From Pontibacter lucknowensis (lineage in GTDB: Bacteria; Bacteroidota; Bacteroidia; Cytophagales; Hymenobacteraceae), in assembly GCF_900156415.1 (NCBI RefSeq), contig NZ_FTNM01000001.1, positions 1,054,001 through 1,118,000 of the forward strand: a DNA stretch of 64,000 nt, in the 5' to 3' direction. This document shows, one piece after another, positions 8,571 through 17,554 of this stretch (its first letter is position 1; the number at the start of each line of letters is the position of its first letter). The notes beneath the pieces are model-generated. The model saw only the letters and a program-made list of their open reading frames with translations, made no database searches and was not told where the DNA came from. A program made the translations under genes and the position numbers.

Positions 8571-9290
8571 TTAGTTGGCAGCTGCGCCAGACATTGCCTC
8601 AGCGCGTGCTTTAAACTTCTTGGCATCTGTTACTTCAGCTGATGTTACAAAATCCTTGATGATCTTGTCATACGTGTTAGCAGCGGCCTGGAAGTCGTTG
8701 GCAGCTTCGTAAGCTACGGCAGCCTTCATCAGGTACTGTGGCGAGAAGTACGGGTTGCTGTTGTGGTTAGCGGCTTTGTTATACAGGTCAGCCGCTTCCT
8801 TATACTTGCCTTGCTCAGAAAGTGCATCGCCTGTCAGGCTGTAAGCGCGCGCCTGCATCAGGTAGTCATCAGACTTGAAGTCCTCCAGGTGAGACTGCGC
8901 CTCAGCGAAGTTACCCTGCTTCAGCAAAGCAACACCAGCATAGAATTTAGCCAGATTACCTGCTTCAGTTCCACTGTACTCGTCTACAATACTCAACAAA
9001 CCATCGTACTGACCATCGCCGTTCAGTGCTTTGTTCAAAGAGTCTGCTTCGAAATAATACACTGCCTGGAACATAGCTTCGTGCGCTTCCTGGTTCTGGG
9101 TAGTGCGGTGGTTGTAATACAGGAAACCTGCAACAATGATAGCGGCAATGGCGGCAAACACACCGAGCAGCTTGGTTTTGTTTTTCTTCACGAAATCCTC
9201 AGATCCTGTTGTCAGGCGCTCTGCCAACGCATCCGGATTTTCTACCAGCTCCTCAAACTCGCTGTGCTTCTGTACTGTCTCTTTTGCCAT
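8571..9290 (-). CDS. Tetratricopeptide-repeat membrane-anchored protein (YfgM-like)
   Basis: 239 residues from the ATG at 9290 (MAKETVQKHSEF); the longer frame to 9314 adds eight unlikely residues. A single transmembrane helix sits at about 41-58 (LLGVFAAIAAIIVAGFLYY) after a charged cytoplasmic N-terminus. Three to four TPR-like helical pairs follow (for example ARAYSLTGDALSEQGKYKEAADLYNKAANHN). This is the layout of YfgM/Tol-Pal-associated TPR proteins, which act as periplasmic chaperone or complex partners. The C-terminus is Ala-rich. It has its own terminator; no operon partner is evident. Confidence 0.82.
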   Translation of the reverse strand: MAKETVQKHSEFEELVENPDALAERLTTGSEDFVKKNKTKLLGVFAAIAAIIVAGFLYYNHRTTQNQEAHEAMFQAVYYFEADSLNKALNGDGQYDGLLSIVDEYSGTEAGNLAKFYAGVALLKQGNFAEAQSHLEDFKSDDYLMQARAYSLTGDALSEQGKYKEAADLYNKAANHNSNPYFSPQYLMKAAVAYEAANDFQAAANTYDKIIKDFVTSAEVTDAKKFKARAEAMSGAAAN

Positions 9291-9408
9291 TAGTTTATTG
9301 AAATAAGAACTCAAAAATAGAAATTAAAAGCGATTCGTTCCAAATCTCATATAAGATCAGAACATCAAATTTATGTTTTTTAATTCCTAATCCTTAAATA
9401 TTTAGAAT

Positions 9409-10455
9409 TTAGTCCATTATATATGGATAGTCCGGCTCCACATAAATGTCGGTGTATAGCTCAGATGGATCCGGATATGGAGACTCCTCGGCAAACTTCA
9501 CCGCCTCGGCCACGATCTGCTTCTGCTTCTCGTCGATCTCGTCCAGCTCCTCTTCTGTCGCCCAGCCGTTCTTCAGGATAGTCGCTTTCACAGATTCGAT
9601 AGAGTCACGGCCTTTGTAGTCCTCCAGTTCTTCTTTGGTTCTGTACTTGGCAGGATCCGACATAGAGTGACCTTTGTAGCGGTAAGTCTTGAACTCGAGC
9701 AAAGTAGGTCCTTCACCGGCACGGGCACGCTCAGCAGCTTTCGCTACAGCATTGTGCACGTTCTCCACGCTCATGGCCTCTACTGGCTCCGATGGCATTT
9801 CGTAAGCGTGACCCAGTTTGTACAGGTCGTTTACGTTAGAGGTACGCGTTACTGAAGTACCCATCGCGTAGCCGTTGTTCTCAATCACAAAGATCACAGG
9901 TAGCTTCCAGGTCATGGCCATGTTCAGGGCCTCGTGGAACGCACCCTGGCGCACCGCACCGTCACCCATGTAGCAAATGCACAGCTTGCCGGTCTTGTTA
10001 TACTTCTCAGCGAAGGCAAGTCCTGCGCCCAGTGGCACCTGGCCGCCTACGATACCGTGACCGCCAACGAAATTTACTTCTTTGTCGAACATGTGCATCG
10101 ATCCGCCTTTGCCTTTAGAGCAACCGGTAGACTTGGCAAACATTTCAGCCATTACAGCGCCTGGCGATGTGCCGAGGGCCAGTGGGTGTGCGTGGTCACG
10201 GTAAGCAGTAATCCACTTATCGCCTTTCTCCAGGGCTGTTACGGCACCTGCCACACAGGCTTCCTGGCCGATGTAAAGGTGGCAAAAGCCTTTGATTTTC
10301 TGCTGGCCATAGAGCTGGCCTGTTTTTTCTTCGAAGCGGCGGATGAGTTTCATCGACTCGTACCACCACATGTAAGTCTCTTTTGAAAATGTTGGTTCAG
10401 CCTGTACCTTTGCTTTCTGCGACTTCGCTTTTGCCTTTTCTTTCGTATCAGCCAT
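9409..10455 (-). CDS. pdhA: Pyruvate dehydrogenase E1 component, alpha subunit
   Basis: 348 residues of the heterotetrameric-type E1 alpha. The thiamine diphosphate motif begins at GDGAVRQGAFHEALNMA and ends in the ENNGYAMGT pair of asparagines. The phosphorylation-loop region TYRYKGHSMSDPAKYRTKEE is also conserved. With the beta subunit (not in the window) it decarboxylates pyruvate and acetylates lipoamide of E2. An N-terminal Lys/Ala-rich stretch of about 20 residues (KEKAKAKSQKAKVQAE) precedes the domain. It is divergently transcribed from recF, with 132 bases between them, and appears monocistronic. Confidence 0.95.
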   Translation of the reverse strand: MADTKEKAKAKSQKAKVQAEPTFSKETYMWWYESMKLIRRFEEKTGQLYGQQKIKGFCHLYIGQEACVAGAVTALEKGDKWITAYRDHAHPLALGTSPGAVMAEMFAKSTGCSKGKGGSMHMFDKEVNFVGGHGIVGGQVPLGAGLAFAEKYNKTGKLCICYMGDGAVRQGAFHEALNMAMTWKLPVIFVIENNGYAMGTSVTRTSNVNDLYKLGHAYEMPSEPVEAMSVENVHNAVAKAAERARAGEGPTLLEFKTYRYKGHSMSDPAKYRTKEELEDYKGRDSIESVKATILKNGWATEEELDEIDEKQKQIVAEAVKFAEESPYPDPSELYTDIYVEPDYPYIMD

Positions 10456-10587
10456 GGGTATTTGTGTATCGTTATTGTTGTCCGTACAGCTTTTTTAGCG
10501 AGATTCGGGCCTCAATTGGCGGCAAATCAGGTTACTGTCGGGTTTTAGCATGCGAAATTAAGGAAAAAGTAATCAAAGAAGAAACTA

Positions 10588-11694
10588 ATGCTCCTCGAAA
10601 ATCTAAGTCTGCTGTTTTTCAAGAACTACGACGAAGCTAACATTAGTTTCTCGCCGCACATCAATTGCTTTATCGGCGACAATGGCAGCGGCAAGACCAA
10701 CCTGCTCGACGCCATCCATTACCTCTCCATGACGCGCAGTGCTTTCAACAGCTCCGACGCCCTTAATATCAAGCAGGGCGAGGAGTATTTTATGGTGAAG
10801 GGCCGCTTTAAGATCGATAAAGAGAAGCACACCGTGACCTGCAGCCTGAAGCAGGGCCAGAAAAAGACGGTGGTACACAACAAGGTGGCCTATGAGAAGA
10901 TGAGTGACCATATCGGCCGCTTTCCGGTGGTGCTCATCTCGCCCTACGATACGGACCTGATCCGAGAGGGTAGCGAGGAGCGCCGCAAGTACTTCGACAG
11001 CCTCATCTCGCAGCTCAACCATAGTTATCTGGAGCAGTTGATCCAGTACAACTACATACTCAAGCAGCGCAACTCTTTGCTCAAGCAGTTTGCCGAGCGC
11101 CGTTACTTCGATCGCGACTACCTGCACATCCTCAACGAGCAACTGGTGCCGTTGGGTGAGCAGCTGGCGCAGGAGCGTATGGCTTTCCTGGAGACCTTTG
11201 AGCCGGTTTTTCAGAAGCACTACCGCCACATCTCTGACAGCAGCGAAACCGTGACGCTCACTTATAAAAGTCAGCTACCCGGTGCCAACTTCGCGCAACT
11301 GCTGGAGCAGGCCGAACAGAAGGACCGCGCCCTGCAGCGCACCACCGTGGGCACGCACAAAGACGACTTCGTGTTCCTGATGGACGGTAACCCGGTGAAA
11401 AGCTTCGGCTCACAGGGCCAGCAGAAGAGCTACGTCATCGCCCTCAAGCTAGCGCACTTCGAGGTCATGGACGAACGCCAGCATCACAAGCCCCTCCTTC
11501 TCCTCGATGACATCTTCGACCGTCTCGACGAGAAGCGCATCACCAAACTCATGCAAATGGTCGCCGCTCATACCTTCGGCCAGATCTTCCTGACTGATAC
11601 GCATCTGGAGCGTACTGACAAAATACTCGAGAACCTGTCAGAAAGTATCTGTAGATTTGATGTAAAGGAAGGAACGGTGAAGTTGATTGCTTAA
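10588..11694 (+). CDS. recF: DNA replication and repair protein RecF
   Basis: 368 residues, the normal length. Walker A is GDNGSGKTN near residue 31, an ABC-type signature lies near SFGSQGQQKSYVIALKLA, and Walker B is LLLLDDIFDRLDEKR. RecF loads RecA at gapped DNA through RecFOR. The start ATG gives MLLENLSLLFFKNYDEA, which aligns with family starts. A DUF721 gene follows after 56 bases, a pairing that is common in bacteria (recF or dnaN followed by a DciA-like gene). In many other phyla recF lies by dnaA; dnaA is not visible here. Confidence 0.95.
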   Translation: MLLENLSLLFFKNYDEANISFSPHINCFIGDNGSGKTNLLDAIHYLSMTRSAFNSSDALNIKQGEEYFMVKGRFKIDKEKHTVTCSLKQGQKKTVVHNKVAYEKMSDHIGRFPVVLISPYDTDLIREGSEERRKYFDSLISQLNHSYLEQLIQYNYILKQRNSLLKQFAERRYFDRDYLHILNEQLVPLGEQLAQERMAFLETFEPVFQKHYRHISDSSETVTLTYKSQLPGANFAQLLEQAEQKDRALQRTTVGTHKDDFVFLMDGNPVKSFGSQGQQKSYVIALKLAHFEVMDERQHHKPLLLLDDIFDRLDEKRITKLMQMVAAHTFGQIFLTDTHLERTDKILENLSESICRFDVKEGTVKLIA

Positions 11695-11750
11695 TTTTGC
11701 ATCTGTGATTCACTCATTCACTCTACCAATCATTCAAAAACCAACCACCC

Positions 11751-12074
11751 GTGCGCTACTACAAGAAGAAAGAGGAGATTGCGAAGCGAAAGGCTGACGT
11801 GCAAACCATCGGCGACAGCATCAAAGGGTTGCTGAAGGCTTACCGGCTGCAAGGCAAACTAAATGAAGTGGACCTGGTACAGCGCTGGGAGGAAATCATG
11901 GGGAAACCAATCGCACTCAAAACAAAGGAGCTATACTTTAAAGACCAGAAGCTTTTTGTGCGCCTCACCTCTGCCCCACTCAAGCACGAGCTCAATATGT
12001 CGAAAAGCAAGGTTGTGGAACTGCTCAATCGCGCCATGGGCGATGAAGTGGTAAAAGAAGTGGTGTTTTTATAA
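11751..12074 (+). CDS. DUF721 (DciA-like) protein
   Basis: 107 residues. The pattern LLKAYRLQGKLNEVDLVQRWEEIMGKPIALKTKELYFKDQKLFVRLTSAPLKHELNMSKSKVVELLNRAMG is the classic DUF721 fold. Homologous DciA proteins load or regulate the DnaB replicative helicase in bacteria lacking DnaC, so a helicase-loader role is a family-based inference. The reading frame opens with GTG at 11751; no ATG fits better. It lies 56 bases after recF on the same strand and is probably cotranscribed with it, linking two replication/repair functions. Confidence 0.85.
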   Translation: MRYYKKKEEIAKRKADVQTIGDSIKGLLKAYRLQGKLNEVDLVQRWEEIMGKPIALKTKELYFKDQKLFVRLTSAPLKHELNMSKSKVVELLNRAMGDEVVKEVVFL

Positions 12075-12170
12075 GCCTCTTACCTCCTGGTTATACCTCC
12101 CTTGGTGCAGTCTCCACATCCTTTTTAAGGCATAGCCCCGTATACCTGCCAAAACCTATTGCGCATACCT

Positions 12171-12731
12171 ATGGCTATACCTGCATTCCGACCTGTTTCC
12201 TACTCCCGCACTACTCTTACTGAGCTCATGATCCCGAGCTATGCCAACTTCGGTGGCAAGATTCATGGTGGCATTCTGCTCTCCCTCATGGACAAAGTGG
12301 CCTATGCCTGTTCTGCCAAACATGCCGGCAACTACTGCGTAACCGTAACAGTAGACGGCGTGCATTTTCTGCAGCCCGTAGAGGTAGGTGAACTGGTATC
12401 GTTGCTGGCTTCTGTAAACTATGTGGGCAACACCTCGCTGATGGTAGGTATAAAAGTAATCGCTGAAAACGTGAAGACAGGTATAGTCAAGCATACCAAC
12501 ACCTCATACTTCACCATGGTGGCCAAAGGTGACGACGATAAGCCCACCCAAGTACCCGGCCTCACACTGGAAAACCACGAGGATGCCCGCCGGTTTCTGG
12601 AGGCCATCAAGCGCCGCGAACTGGCGCAGCGCTACCAGACAGAGTTGGCAGAGGCCAAACATGGAATCGCTGTCGAAGCAGAACTGTACAAGCTGGAGGG
12701 AGAACGTTGTCAGCTGGCTTATACACTGTAG
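12171..12731 (+). CDS. Acyl-CoA thioesterase (hotdog fold)
   Basis: 186 residues from the ATG at 12171 (MAIPAFRPVSYS); the longer frame begins at a TTG at 12159 that I consider less likely. A single hotdog domain covers about residues 10-130, with the family motif NFGGKIHGGILLSLMDKVAYACSAKHAG containing the catalytic-site residues, and VDGVHFLQPVEVGELVSLLASVNYVGNTSL. A charged helical tail of ~55 residues follows, as in Bacteroidota YciA-type enzymes. It should hydrolyse acyl-CoA thioesters in the cytoplasm; chain-length preference cannot be read. Confidence 0.9.
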   Translation: MAIPAFRPVSYSRTTLTELMIPSYANFGGKIHGGILLSLMDKVAYACSAKHAGNYCVTVTVDGVHFLQPVEVGELVSLLASVNYVGNTSLMVGIKVIAENVKTGIVKHTNTSYFTMVAKGDDDKPTQVPGLTLENHEDARRFLEAIKRRELAQRYQTELAEAKHGIAVEAELYKLEGERCQLAYTL

Positions 12732-12820
12732 ACTAGCTGGAGAGACTTTCACTTTTCTGCTATACCTGTGCTCACTTAGGCTTTGGCACGGCTATTCTTT
12801 TCATTCTTTCCTGAAGCTGC

Positions 12821-12843
12821 TTATATTTAGAATCTAAATATAA
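12821..12843. promoter_or_regulatory. AT-rich inverted repeat upstream of M28 peptidase
   Basis: Eleven bases TTATATTTAGA and their exact complement flank a single central A. It lies 36 bases before the peptidase ATG, in promoter position, and has no T-tract, so it looks like a repressor or activator site rather than a terminator. The binding protein is unknown. Confidence 0.45.
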
Positions 12844-12878
12844 ACGAACAAGCACTTTACCGATCTCACCTTACACAA

Positions 12879-14258
12879 ATGACTTACAAAACGAAGTTCA
12901 CCCGACTACTGGCGCTTTGCATGCTGGCAGGGCTATACCTTAGCCAAACAGTGGCAGCACAAGCACCCGCTACGCACGACGAAGAAATCCAGAAAATGGT
13001 AAACGAAGTTTCGGCAGATAACCTGCGGACACTCGTGGAGAAAATGGTGTCCTTTGAAACACGCCACTCCCTGAGCTCCACCACCGACAAAAAAAGAGGT
13101 ATAGGCGCAGCCCGCGAATGGGTAAAATCAGAATTCGAGAAATATGCCAAGGCCTCTAACGGCCGCATGACCGTGGACATGGACCGCTATACCGTAAAGG
13201 GTGACGGCCGCCGCATTCCGCAGGATGTAGAAATGGCTAACGTAGTTGCTACGCTCAAAGGCACTGACCCTAAAGATGACCGTGTGATCATTGTGGCAGG
13301 CCACCTCGACTCCCGCGCGACCGACGTGATGGACGCCAAAAGCAAAGCGCCCGGTGCCAACGATGACGCCTCCGGTGTGGCCATTGTGATGGAGATGGCC
13401 CGTGTGATGGCTTCGCGCCAGTTCCCGGCAACACTTGTGTTTGTAGCATTCCAGGGCGAGGAACAAGGCCTGTACGGCTCCCGCCACATGGCGGAGCGTG
13501 TAAAGAAAGAGGGTTGGAACCTGGTGGCTGTGCTCAACAACGACATCGTGGGCAACTCATATTCTGCCGAGATGGGCATCCACGACAACACCCGCGTGCG
13601 TGTGTTCAGCGAAGCCACTCCTTCCAACGAAACAGAAGAGCAGGCGAGGCTGCGCCGCACACTGGGCTCCGAGAACGACGGCCCGAGCCGCAACCTGGCC
13701 CGCTACATGAAAATGACCGGCGAGACGTATGTAGACCAGATCGAGGTAGTGCTCGGCTACCGCCCGGACCGTTTCCTGCGCGGTGGTGACCATACGCCGT
13801 TTAACCAGCAGGGCTACGCAGCGGTGCGTATGAGCGAAATGAACGAGGACTTTGACCACCAGCACCAGGATGTGCGCAAAGAAAACGGCAAGCAGTACGG
13901 CGACCTGACAGAGTTCATGGACTTTGAGTACCTGCGCAAGAACACGGCCGTGAACCTGGCCACCATGGCGAATCTGGGCCGGGCACCGCATGCTCCTGAG
14001 AAAGTGGGCGTGCTCACCGCCAACCTCACCAACAAGACAGACCTGAAATGGGACGCTCCTGCCAAAGGCAAGAAACCAGCTGGATACTATATCCTGATGC
14101 GCGAAACCAGCAGCCAGACCTGGGACAAGAAGTTTTTTGTAAAAGACACGAAAGTGACGCTGCCTTATTCGAAAGACAATTACTTCTTTGCCGTACAGGC
14201 AGCTGACGAGTTGGGTCACACCAGTCTGCCAGTGCTGCCGGTTCCAGTACGCCAATAG
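12879..14258 (+). CDS. Secreted M28-family zinc aminopeptidase
   Basis: 459 residues with a Sec signal peptide (cleavage near VAAQA, about residue 29). The peptidase domain has the M28 di-zinc ligands in order: His/Asp of AGHLDSRATD, Asp of GANDDASGVA, the catalytic-base Glu pair of FQGEEQGLYGSRH, Asp of NNDIVGNS, and His of RGGDHTPF. The last ~100 residues (GVLTANLTNKTDLKWDAPAKGKKPAGYYILMRE and on) resemble a fibronectin type III module. It should release N-terminal amino acids from peptides in the periplasm or outside the cell. An AT-rich palindrome sits 36 bases upstream, and a strong terminator follows at 14278-14306. Confidence 0.92.
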   Translation: MTYKTKFTRLLALCMLAGLYLSQTVAAQAPATHDEEIQKMVNEVSADNLRTLVEKMVSFETRHSLSSTTDKKRGIGAAREWVKSEFEKYAKASNGRMTVDMDRYTVKGDGRRIPQDVEMANVVATLKGTDPKDDRVIIVAGHLDSRATDVMDAKSKAPGANDDASGVAIVMEMARVMASRQFPATLVFVAFQGEEQGLYGSRHMAERVKKEGWNLVAVLNNDIVGNSYSAEMGIHDNTRVRVFSEATPSNETEEQARLRRTLGSENDGPSRNLARYMKMTGETYVDQIEVVLGYRPDRFLRGGDHTPFNQQGYAAVRMSEMNEDFDHQHQDVRKENGKQYGDLTEFMDFEYLRKNTAVNLATMANLGRAPHAPEKVGVLTANLTNKTDLKWDAPAKGKKPAGYYILMRETSSQTWDKKFFVKDTKVTLPYSKDNYFFAVQAADELGHTSLPVLPVPVRQ

Positions 14259-14277
14259 GTATAGAATAACGCAAAAG

Positions 14278-14306
14278 AAAAGGGCAACCCAGCGGGCTGC
14301 CCTTTT
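14278..14306. terminator. Terminator between convergent genes
   Basis: AAAAGGGCA pairs with TGCCCTTTT around an 11-base loop. The A-rich left flank and T-rich right flank let it serve both the M28 gene (+) and the GIN-domain gene (-), which converge here. Confidence 0.85.
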
Positions 14307-14330
14307 CTGCTTTATATGCGATGTATTCTC

Positions 14331-15062
14331 TTACATTTTAGAAATTTTGGCTGCGGCCGATACATTGGACGACACGCTAGGGTCGCCTTTGTAAGCGACT
14401 TTAGTAGCACCTGAAGCATTCACGTTCAGCTTGTTCTGTGCAAACACTTTCACATTGCTGGCACCGCTTGCTTCCACATGCACATTCTTCGCCTCCAGCT
14501 CAGATGCGTCTATCTTGGATGCTCCTGACATGTCCATGCGCATTTCATCGGCACGTCCTCTTAGCTCTACTTTACTGGCGCCGCTCATGTTGGCTGTCAG
14601 CTTCTTAGTGTTGAGTGCCAGTATTACTTTGGAGCCGCCGCTCAGGTCCATACTAAATGCATCGGATTTAAAAGTAGAGTTACCCATTACTTTCACGCCG
14701 CCGCTTATATCAATCATGTTTAACTCTTTGATTGACACATAAGCTTTCAGACCTTTGGTTGTACTGATGTTGTCGGAAGTATAAATGTGGAGCACACCAT
14801 TTTTTACTTCTGTCCGAATACTGTTAAGCAGGTTTTCCTGCGCCTCGATGCGCACGCCTTCCTTGCTACCCTGTGTCAGCTCCACTGCAAATCCGCCGCT
14901 CACGTTGATACCTTTAAACCCTGAGGCCGTTCTGTTCTGCGATACGGGTTCGCCTTCGCCCTTCAGGTTACGGCGGTTTTGCGCCGCTGCTGTCAGGCTT
15001 GTCAGCATAAAGGCCATTACAAGAATAGAGGCAAACGTTCTGTAGATGTTGATGGTGTTCAT
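14331..15062 (-). CDS. Head GIN domain (DUF2807) secreted protein
   Basis: 243 residues with a signal peptide (hydrophobic FASILVMAFMLTSLTAAAQ, cleavage near residue 28). The mature protein is a right-handed beta-helix-like array of short repeats such as SGGSKV, SGASKV, SGASKI, SGASNV, SGATKV, which is the DUF2807 signature. Ligand and role are unknown; family members in Bacteroidota are exported or lipid-anchored and often lie by stress or envelope genes. It is monocistronic and convergent with the M28 peptidase. Confidence 0.88.
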   Translation of the reverse strand: MNTINIYRTFASILVMAFMLTSLTAAAQNRRNLKGEGEPVSQNRTASGFKGINVSGGFAVELTQGSKEGVRIEAQENLLNSIRTEVKNGVLHIYTSDNISTTKGLKAYVSIKELNMIDISGGVKVMGNSTFKSDAFSMDLSGGSKVILALNTKKLTANMSGASKVELRGRADEMRMDMSGASKIDASELEAKNVHVEASGASNVKVFAQNKLNVNASGATKVAYKGDPSVSSNVSAAAKISKM

Positions 15063-15242
15063 AGTTTTATTTCGTTTGATGATTTCCGGTTAAGAGTTTG
15101 TCAGTTCAGCAGCAGGCTATACCTCTCCTGAAGCTCCTCACTGCCTAATAGATGCACAGATTTACAAAAGGTTGCTTGAGTTCCATAAAAAAACCATACT
15201 TTTTGATAATGTCCTGCAAAAAAGGCCATGAGCAGGTATAGG

Positions 15243-15614
15243 CTAGCACCTGTGAGAGGTACGCGATAAAGGTTTGTTAATAGTAAATTGAAAAACCAGC
15301 GCACCCAAGGTATAGGCCAGTACATCGACCCAGTCGGCAGTGTGTTTTGAGGAGATGGGCGGGAGCAGAAGCTCAAAGAAGATGCTGAAAGCCACGACCG
15401 CCATCACCAACCAGGCAAGTGGCAACACAAACTTGTCATTCTGAAAGTAGCTTCGCTCAGCAGCCAGTATGATGGTGAGCACAATGGGCATGGCAAGCAG
15501 ATCGTCGAGGTAGCTGAAGAGTAGGGGAAAGTAAAAGCCAGCCAGTTCCAGCACCTGGTTACCGACAAAAAGCAGCACACAAACCAGAAAGACCGGATGC
15601 AGAAGCGTGCGCAT
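15243..15614 (-). CDS. Small integral membrane protein, VanZ-like topology
   Basis: 123 residues with about four transmembrane segments (near 8-25, 38-50, 63-82 and 95-112). The motif DWVDVLAYTLGALVFQFTINKP near the end resembles the D-DV-N/Y-xxG pattern of VanZ-like or related small membrane proteins. Comparable proteins in Hymenobacteraceae carry the automatic name magnesium citrate secondary transporter, which I would not trust. It lies 6 bases downstream of the zinc-ribbon gene, so the two form a small operon. Function unknown. Confidence 0.65.
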   Translation of the reverse strand: MRTLLHPVFLVCVLLFVGNQVLELAGFYFPLLFSYLDDLLAMPIVLTIILAAERSYFQNDKFVLPLAWLVMAVVAFSIFFELLLPPISSKHTADWVDVLAYTLGALVFQFTINKPLSRTSHRC

Positions 15615-15620
15615 GACCTG

Positions 15621-15800
15621 CTAAAAGGCTACCAAACCTACCATCAGCATAATAGAGCCAAGGATGGCCAGGAAAATCTCCGTCGGGGTCATTTTCGGAA
15701 TTTTCCACTTCTTCTTTTCGCGCCTGGGCAGATACTGTCCGCAGTTGGGGCAGCGGTTTTTATGCGGCACTTCCTGCCCGCAGTGGGGGCAGATGATCAT
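15621..15800 (-). CDS. Zinc-ribbon single-pass membrane protein, 59 aa
   Basis: From the ATG at 15800 the product starts MIICPHCGQEVPHKNRCPNCGQYLPRREKKKWK. Two CPxCG knuckles form a complete zinc ribbon, followed by a basic linker and one C-terminal transmembrane helix (IFLAILGSIMLMVGLVAF). The open frame extends to a GTG at 15830, adding ten residues; the ATG is preferred. It overlaps nothing and is followed after 6 bases by the small membrane protein. Likely a cytoplasmic zinc-binding head on a tail anchor; role unknown. Confidence 0.7.
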   Translation of the reverse strand: MIICPHCGQEVPHKNRCPNCGQYLPRREKKKWKIPKMTPTEIFLAILGSIMLMVGLVAF

Positions 15801-15913
15801 GTTGTCTTCGGGAATGTCTTTGTAAGGCACGACAGTAGCTTTTTGAGTTAATGGTCAAGTGGAAGCGCGCCCTTATAAGTACCTGATATGAGCCTGTTGG
15901 GTTATCAGCCAGG

Positions 15914-17491
15914 CTACTGTTGCTTTGTTACGATCAAAATTACCCCGTTTTGGGCTTTCTCGCCATACATGGCTACGGCCTCCTCTCCTTTCAGCACCGA
16001 CACCGCCTCAATATCGTTAGGGTCCACATGATCTTCTATATCATCAGGAGCTATACCTTCCAGCACCTCGCCGTCGAGCACAATGAGTGGCTTTGTCTCC
16101 AGGTCAAGACCTGTGGCTTCTTCCAGCGCATCGGGCAGTGGCATCTCGTTCAGGTTTCCGTGCGACGTAGCAGGTTTACCTTCGCGCAGGTTGTTTAGGT
16201 CCTGCACAAACGTGCCGATGGCCCATAGCACCCGTTGCTGCTCCTGGTGCATCCAGGGGCGGTTGTCGCGGATGTCGTCGCGCATCATGGTATAGGATGT
16301 TTTGCGCAGTTGCGTATAGCTGAGCAGTATCTCTACCTCCTTTGCCTGCTGTTCGCCCAGATCAGGTAATTCCTGAAGCGCCATCAGTTCTTGGATACTC
16401 TCGTCCCACAAAATTATACCTTGCTCCAGACCCTCCAGGTATTTGCCGCCATTGATCAGACTGGTATTCTGCTCCATTTCCTGCATCACAGCCATTGCCG
16501 CGGTTTCCCGCTCACCAAAGCGGTCCAGCATGGTCAAATATTTAGCATTCTCTGTAGGTACCTGAAGGTATAGGCCCACAAAACCGCCCAACACCAGCGC
16601 CACCGTTACGATACTACCCCTCAAATCGTAGTGTTGCGTAAAAAACCTGCCGGAGCGCAGCATTAACACAGCACCGTAAGCGGTACCCAGCACCAATCCG
16701 CCTGTGTGCGCTGCATTGTCTATACCGCCTTTCAGGCCGAAAAGCAGGTTCACTACAATCACACCAAGCAAATTGAGCACCATGCCTTTCTTCTCAGTCC
16801 AACTCATCTGCCGCTCCAGCAGTACCATGGTCATGAACATACCGAACATGCCAAAGATGGCTCCGGATGCTCCGGCACTGATGCGCTGCTGGTCCCACCA
16901 AAGGCTTGCCAGACTGCCCGCCAGCCCACAAAGCACATAGGCTATGATAAACTGCCTGCGGCCCACCAGCGGCTCCAGCGCACCACCTATACTAGCCAGC
17001 GCATACATGTTCACGAGCAGGTGTATGATGCCAATGTGCAAAAACATGGACGTAAACAGGCGCCATGGTTCGCCCGTCAGGGTATAAGGCCCAAAGTTGG
17101 CTCCTGCATTCACTAGGTCTTCCCCTTCAGGTGAGAGCACGTGCATACCTGCCAGCGCCAGCAGCACGAAAATAAGGATATTGGTATTGATCAGGATGGG
17201 CGTGACAAAGTAGTGCCGCTGTGGCACGAAGAGTGTCCAGAAGTCTTTGAGCTTATCTGTGAAGGAAGTTGGTGCGGCGGGGTTTGGATTGACTTGTTTT
17301 TCGCGCAACTCCAGTGCTTGCAGAGTTTCCTGCTTTATCTGCTCCAGGTCTGGAGCCGCTATGCTTCTTCTTTCAATCTCAGCGATTACAGCCAGTATCG
17401 CTTCCGGCTCATACGCTGCACGTTCCCCTAGTATTTCCAGCAGTTGACTGTCCCCTTTTTCGGAGGCCACTGCTGCATAGCTGTTTTCCAT
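15914..17491 (-). CDS. Rhomboid intramembrane serine protease with C-terminal TonB-plug-like tail
   Basis: 525 residues from the ATG at 17491; the longer frame starts with TTG. After a ~95-residue cytoplasmic N-terminus comes a six-helix rhomboid domain (about 95-300). It has the HIGIIHLLVNMYAL helix, the catalytic Ser in GASGAIFGMFG (about 209) and the catalytic His in NAAHTGGLVLG (about 260). The C-terminal ~225 residues lie outside the membrane. They end in a segment KPLIVLDGEVLEGI...IEAVSVLKGEEAVAMYGEKAQNGVILIVTK, which is the recognisable core of TonB-dependent-receptor plug domains. This fusion is unusual for rhomboids. It should cleave membrane-spanning substrates; the substrate is unknown. 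Confidence 0.85.
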   Translation of the reverse strand: MENSYAAVASEKGDSQLLEILGERAAYEPEAILAVIAEIERRSIAAPDLEQIKQETLQALELREKQVNPNPAAPTSFTDKLKDFWTLFVPQRHYFVTPILINTNILIFVLLALAGMHVLSPEGEDLVNAGANFGPYTLTGEPWRLFTSMFLHIGIIHLLVNMYALASIGGALEPLVGRRQFIIAYVLCGLAGSLASLWWDQQRISAGASGAIFGMFGMFMTMVLLERQMSWTEKKGMVLNLLGVIVVNLLFGLKGGIDNAAHTGGLVLGTAYGAVLMLRSGRFFTQHYDLRGSIVTVALVLGGFVGLYLQVPTENAKYLTMLDRFGERETAAMAVMQEMEQNTSLINGGKYLEGLEQGIILWDESIQELMALQELPDLGEQQAKEVEILLSYTQLRKTSYTMMRDDIRDNRPWMHQEQQRVLWAIGTFVQDLNNLREGKPATSHGNLNEMPLPDALEEATGLDLETKPLIVLDGEVLEGIAPDDIEDHVDPNDIEAVSVLKGEEAVAMYGEKAQNGVILIVTKQQ

Positions 17492-17554
17492 CTGCAAACC
17501 TTATTCTCTTTCTGTAAAGATAAGGCAGCAGACGTATTATACAAGCCGGAAAAG

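Noticed and set aside
10588-12074. recF region as the replication origin
   Set aside because: No DnaA-box cluster or long spacer here; recF is not a reliable origin marker in Bacteroidota.
15101-15376. 91-residue minus-strand frame overlapping the small membrane protein
   Set aside because: Out of frame with the real gene at 15243-15614 and lacks a coherent membrane or domain pattern.
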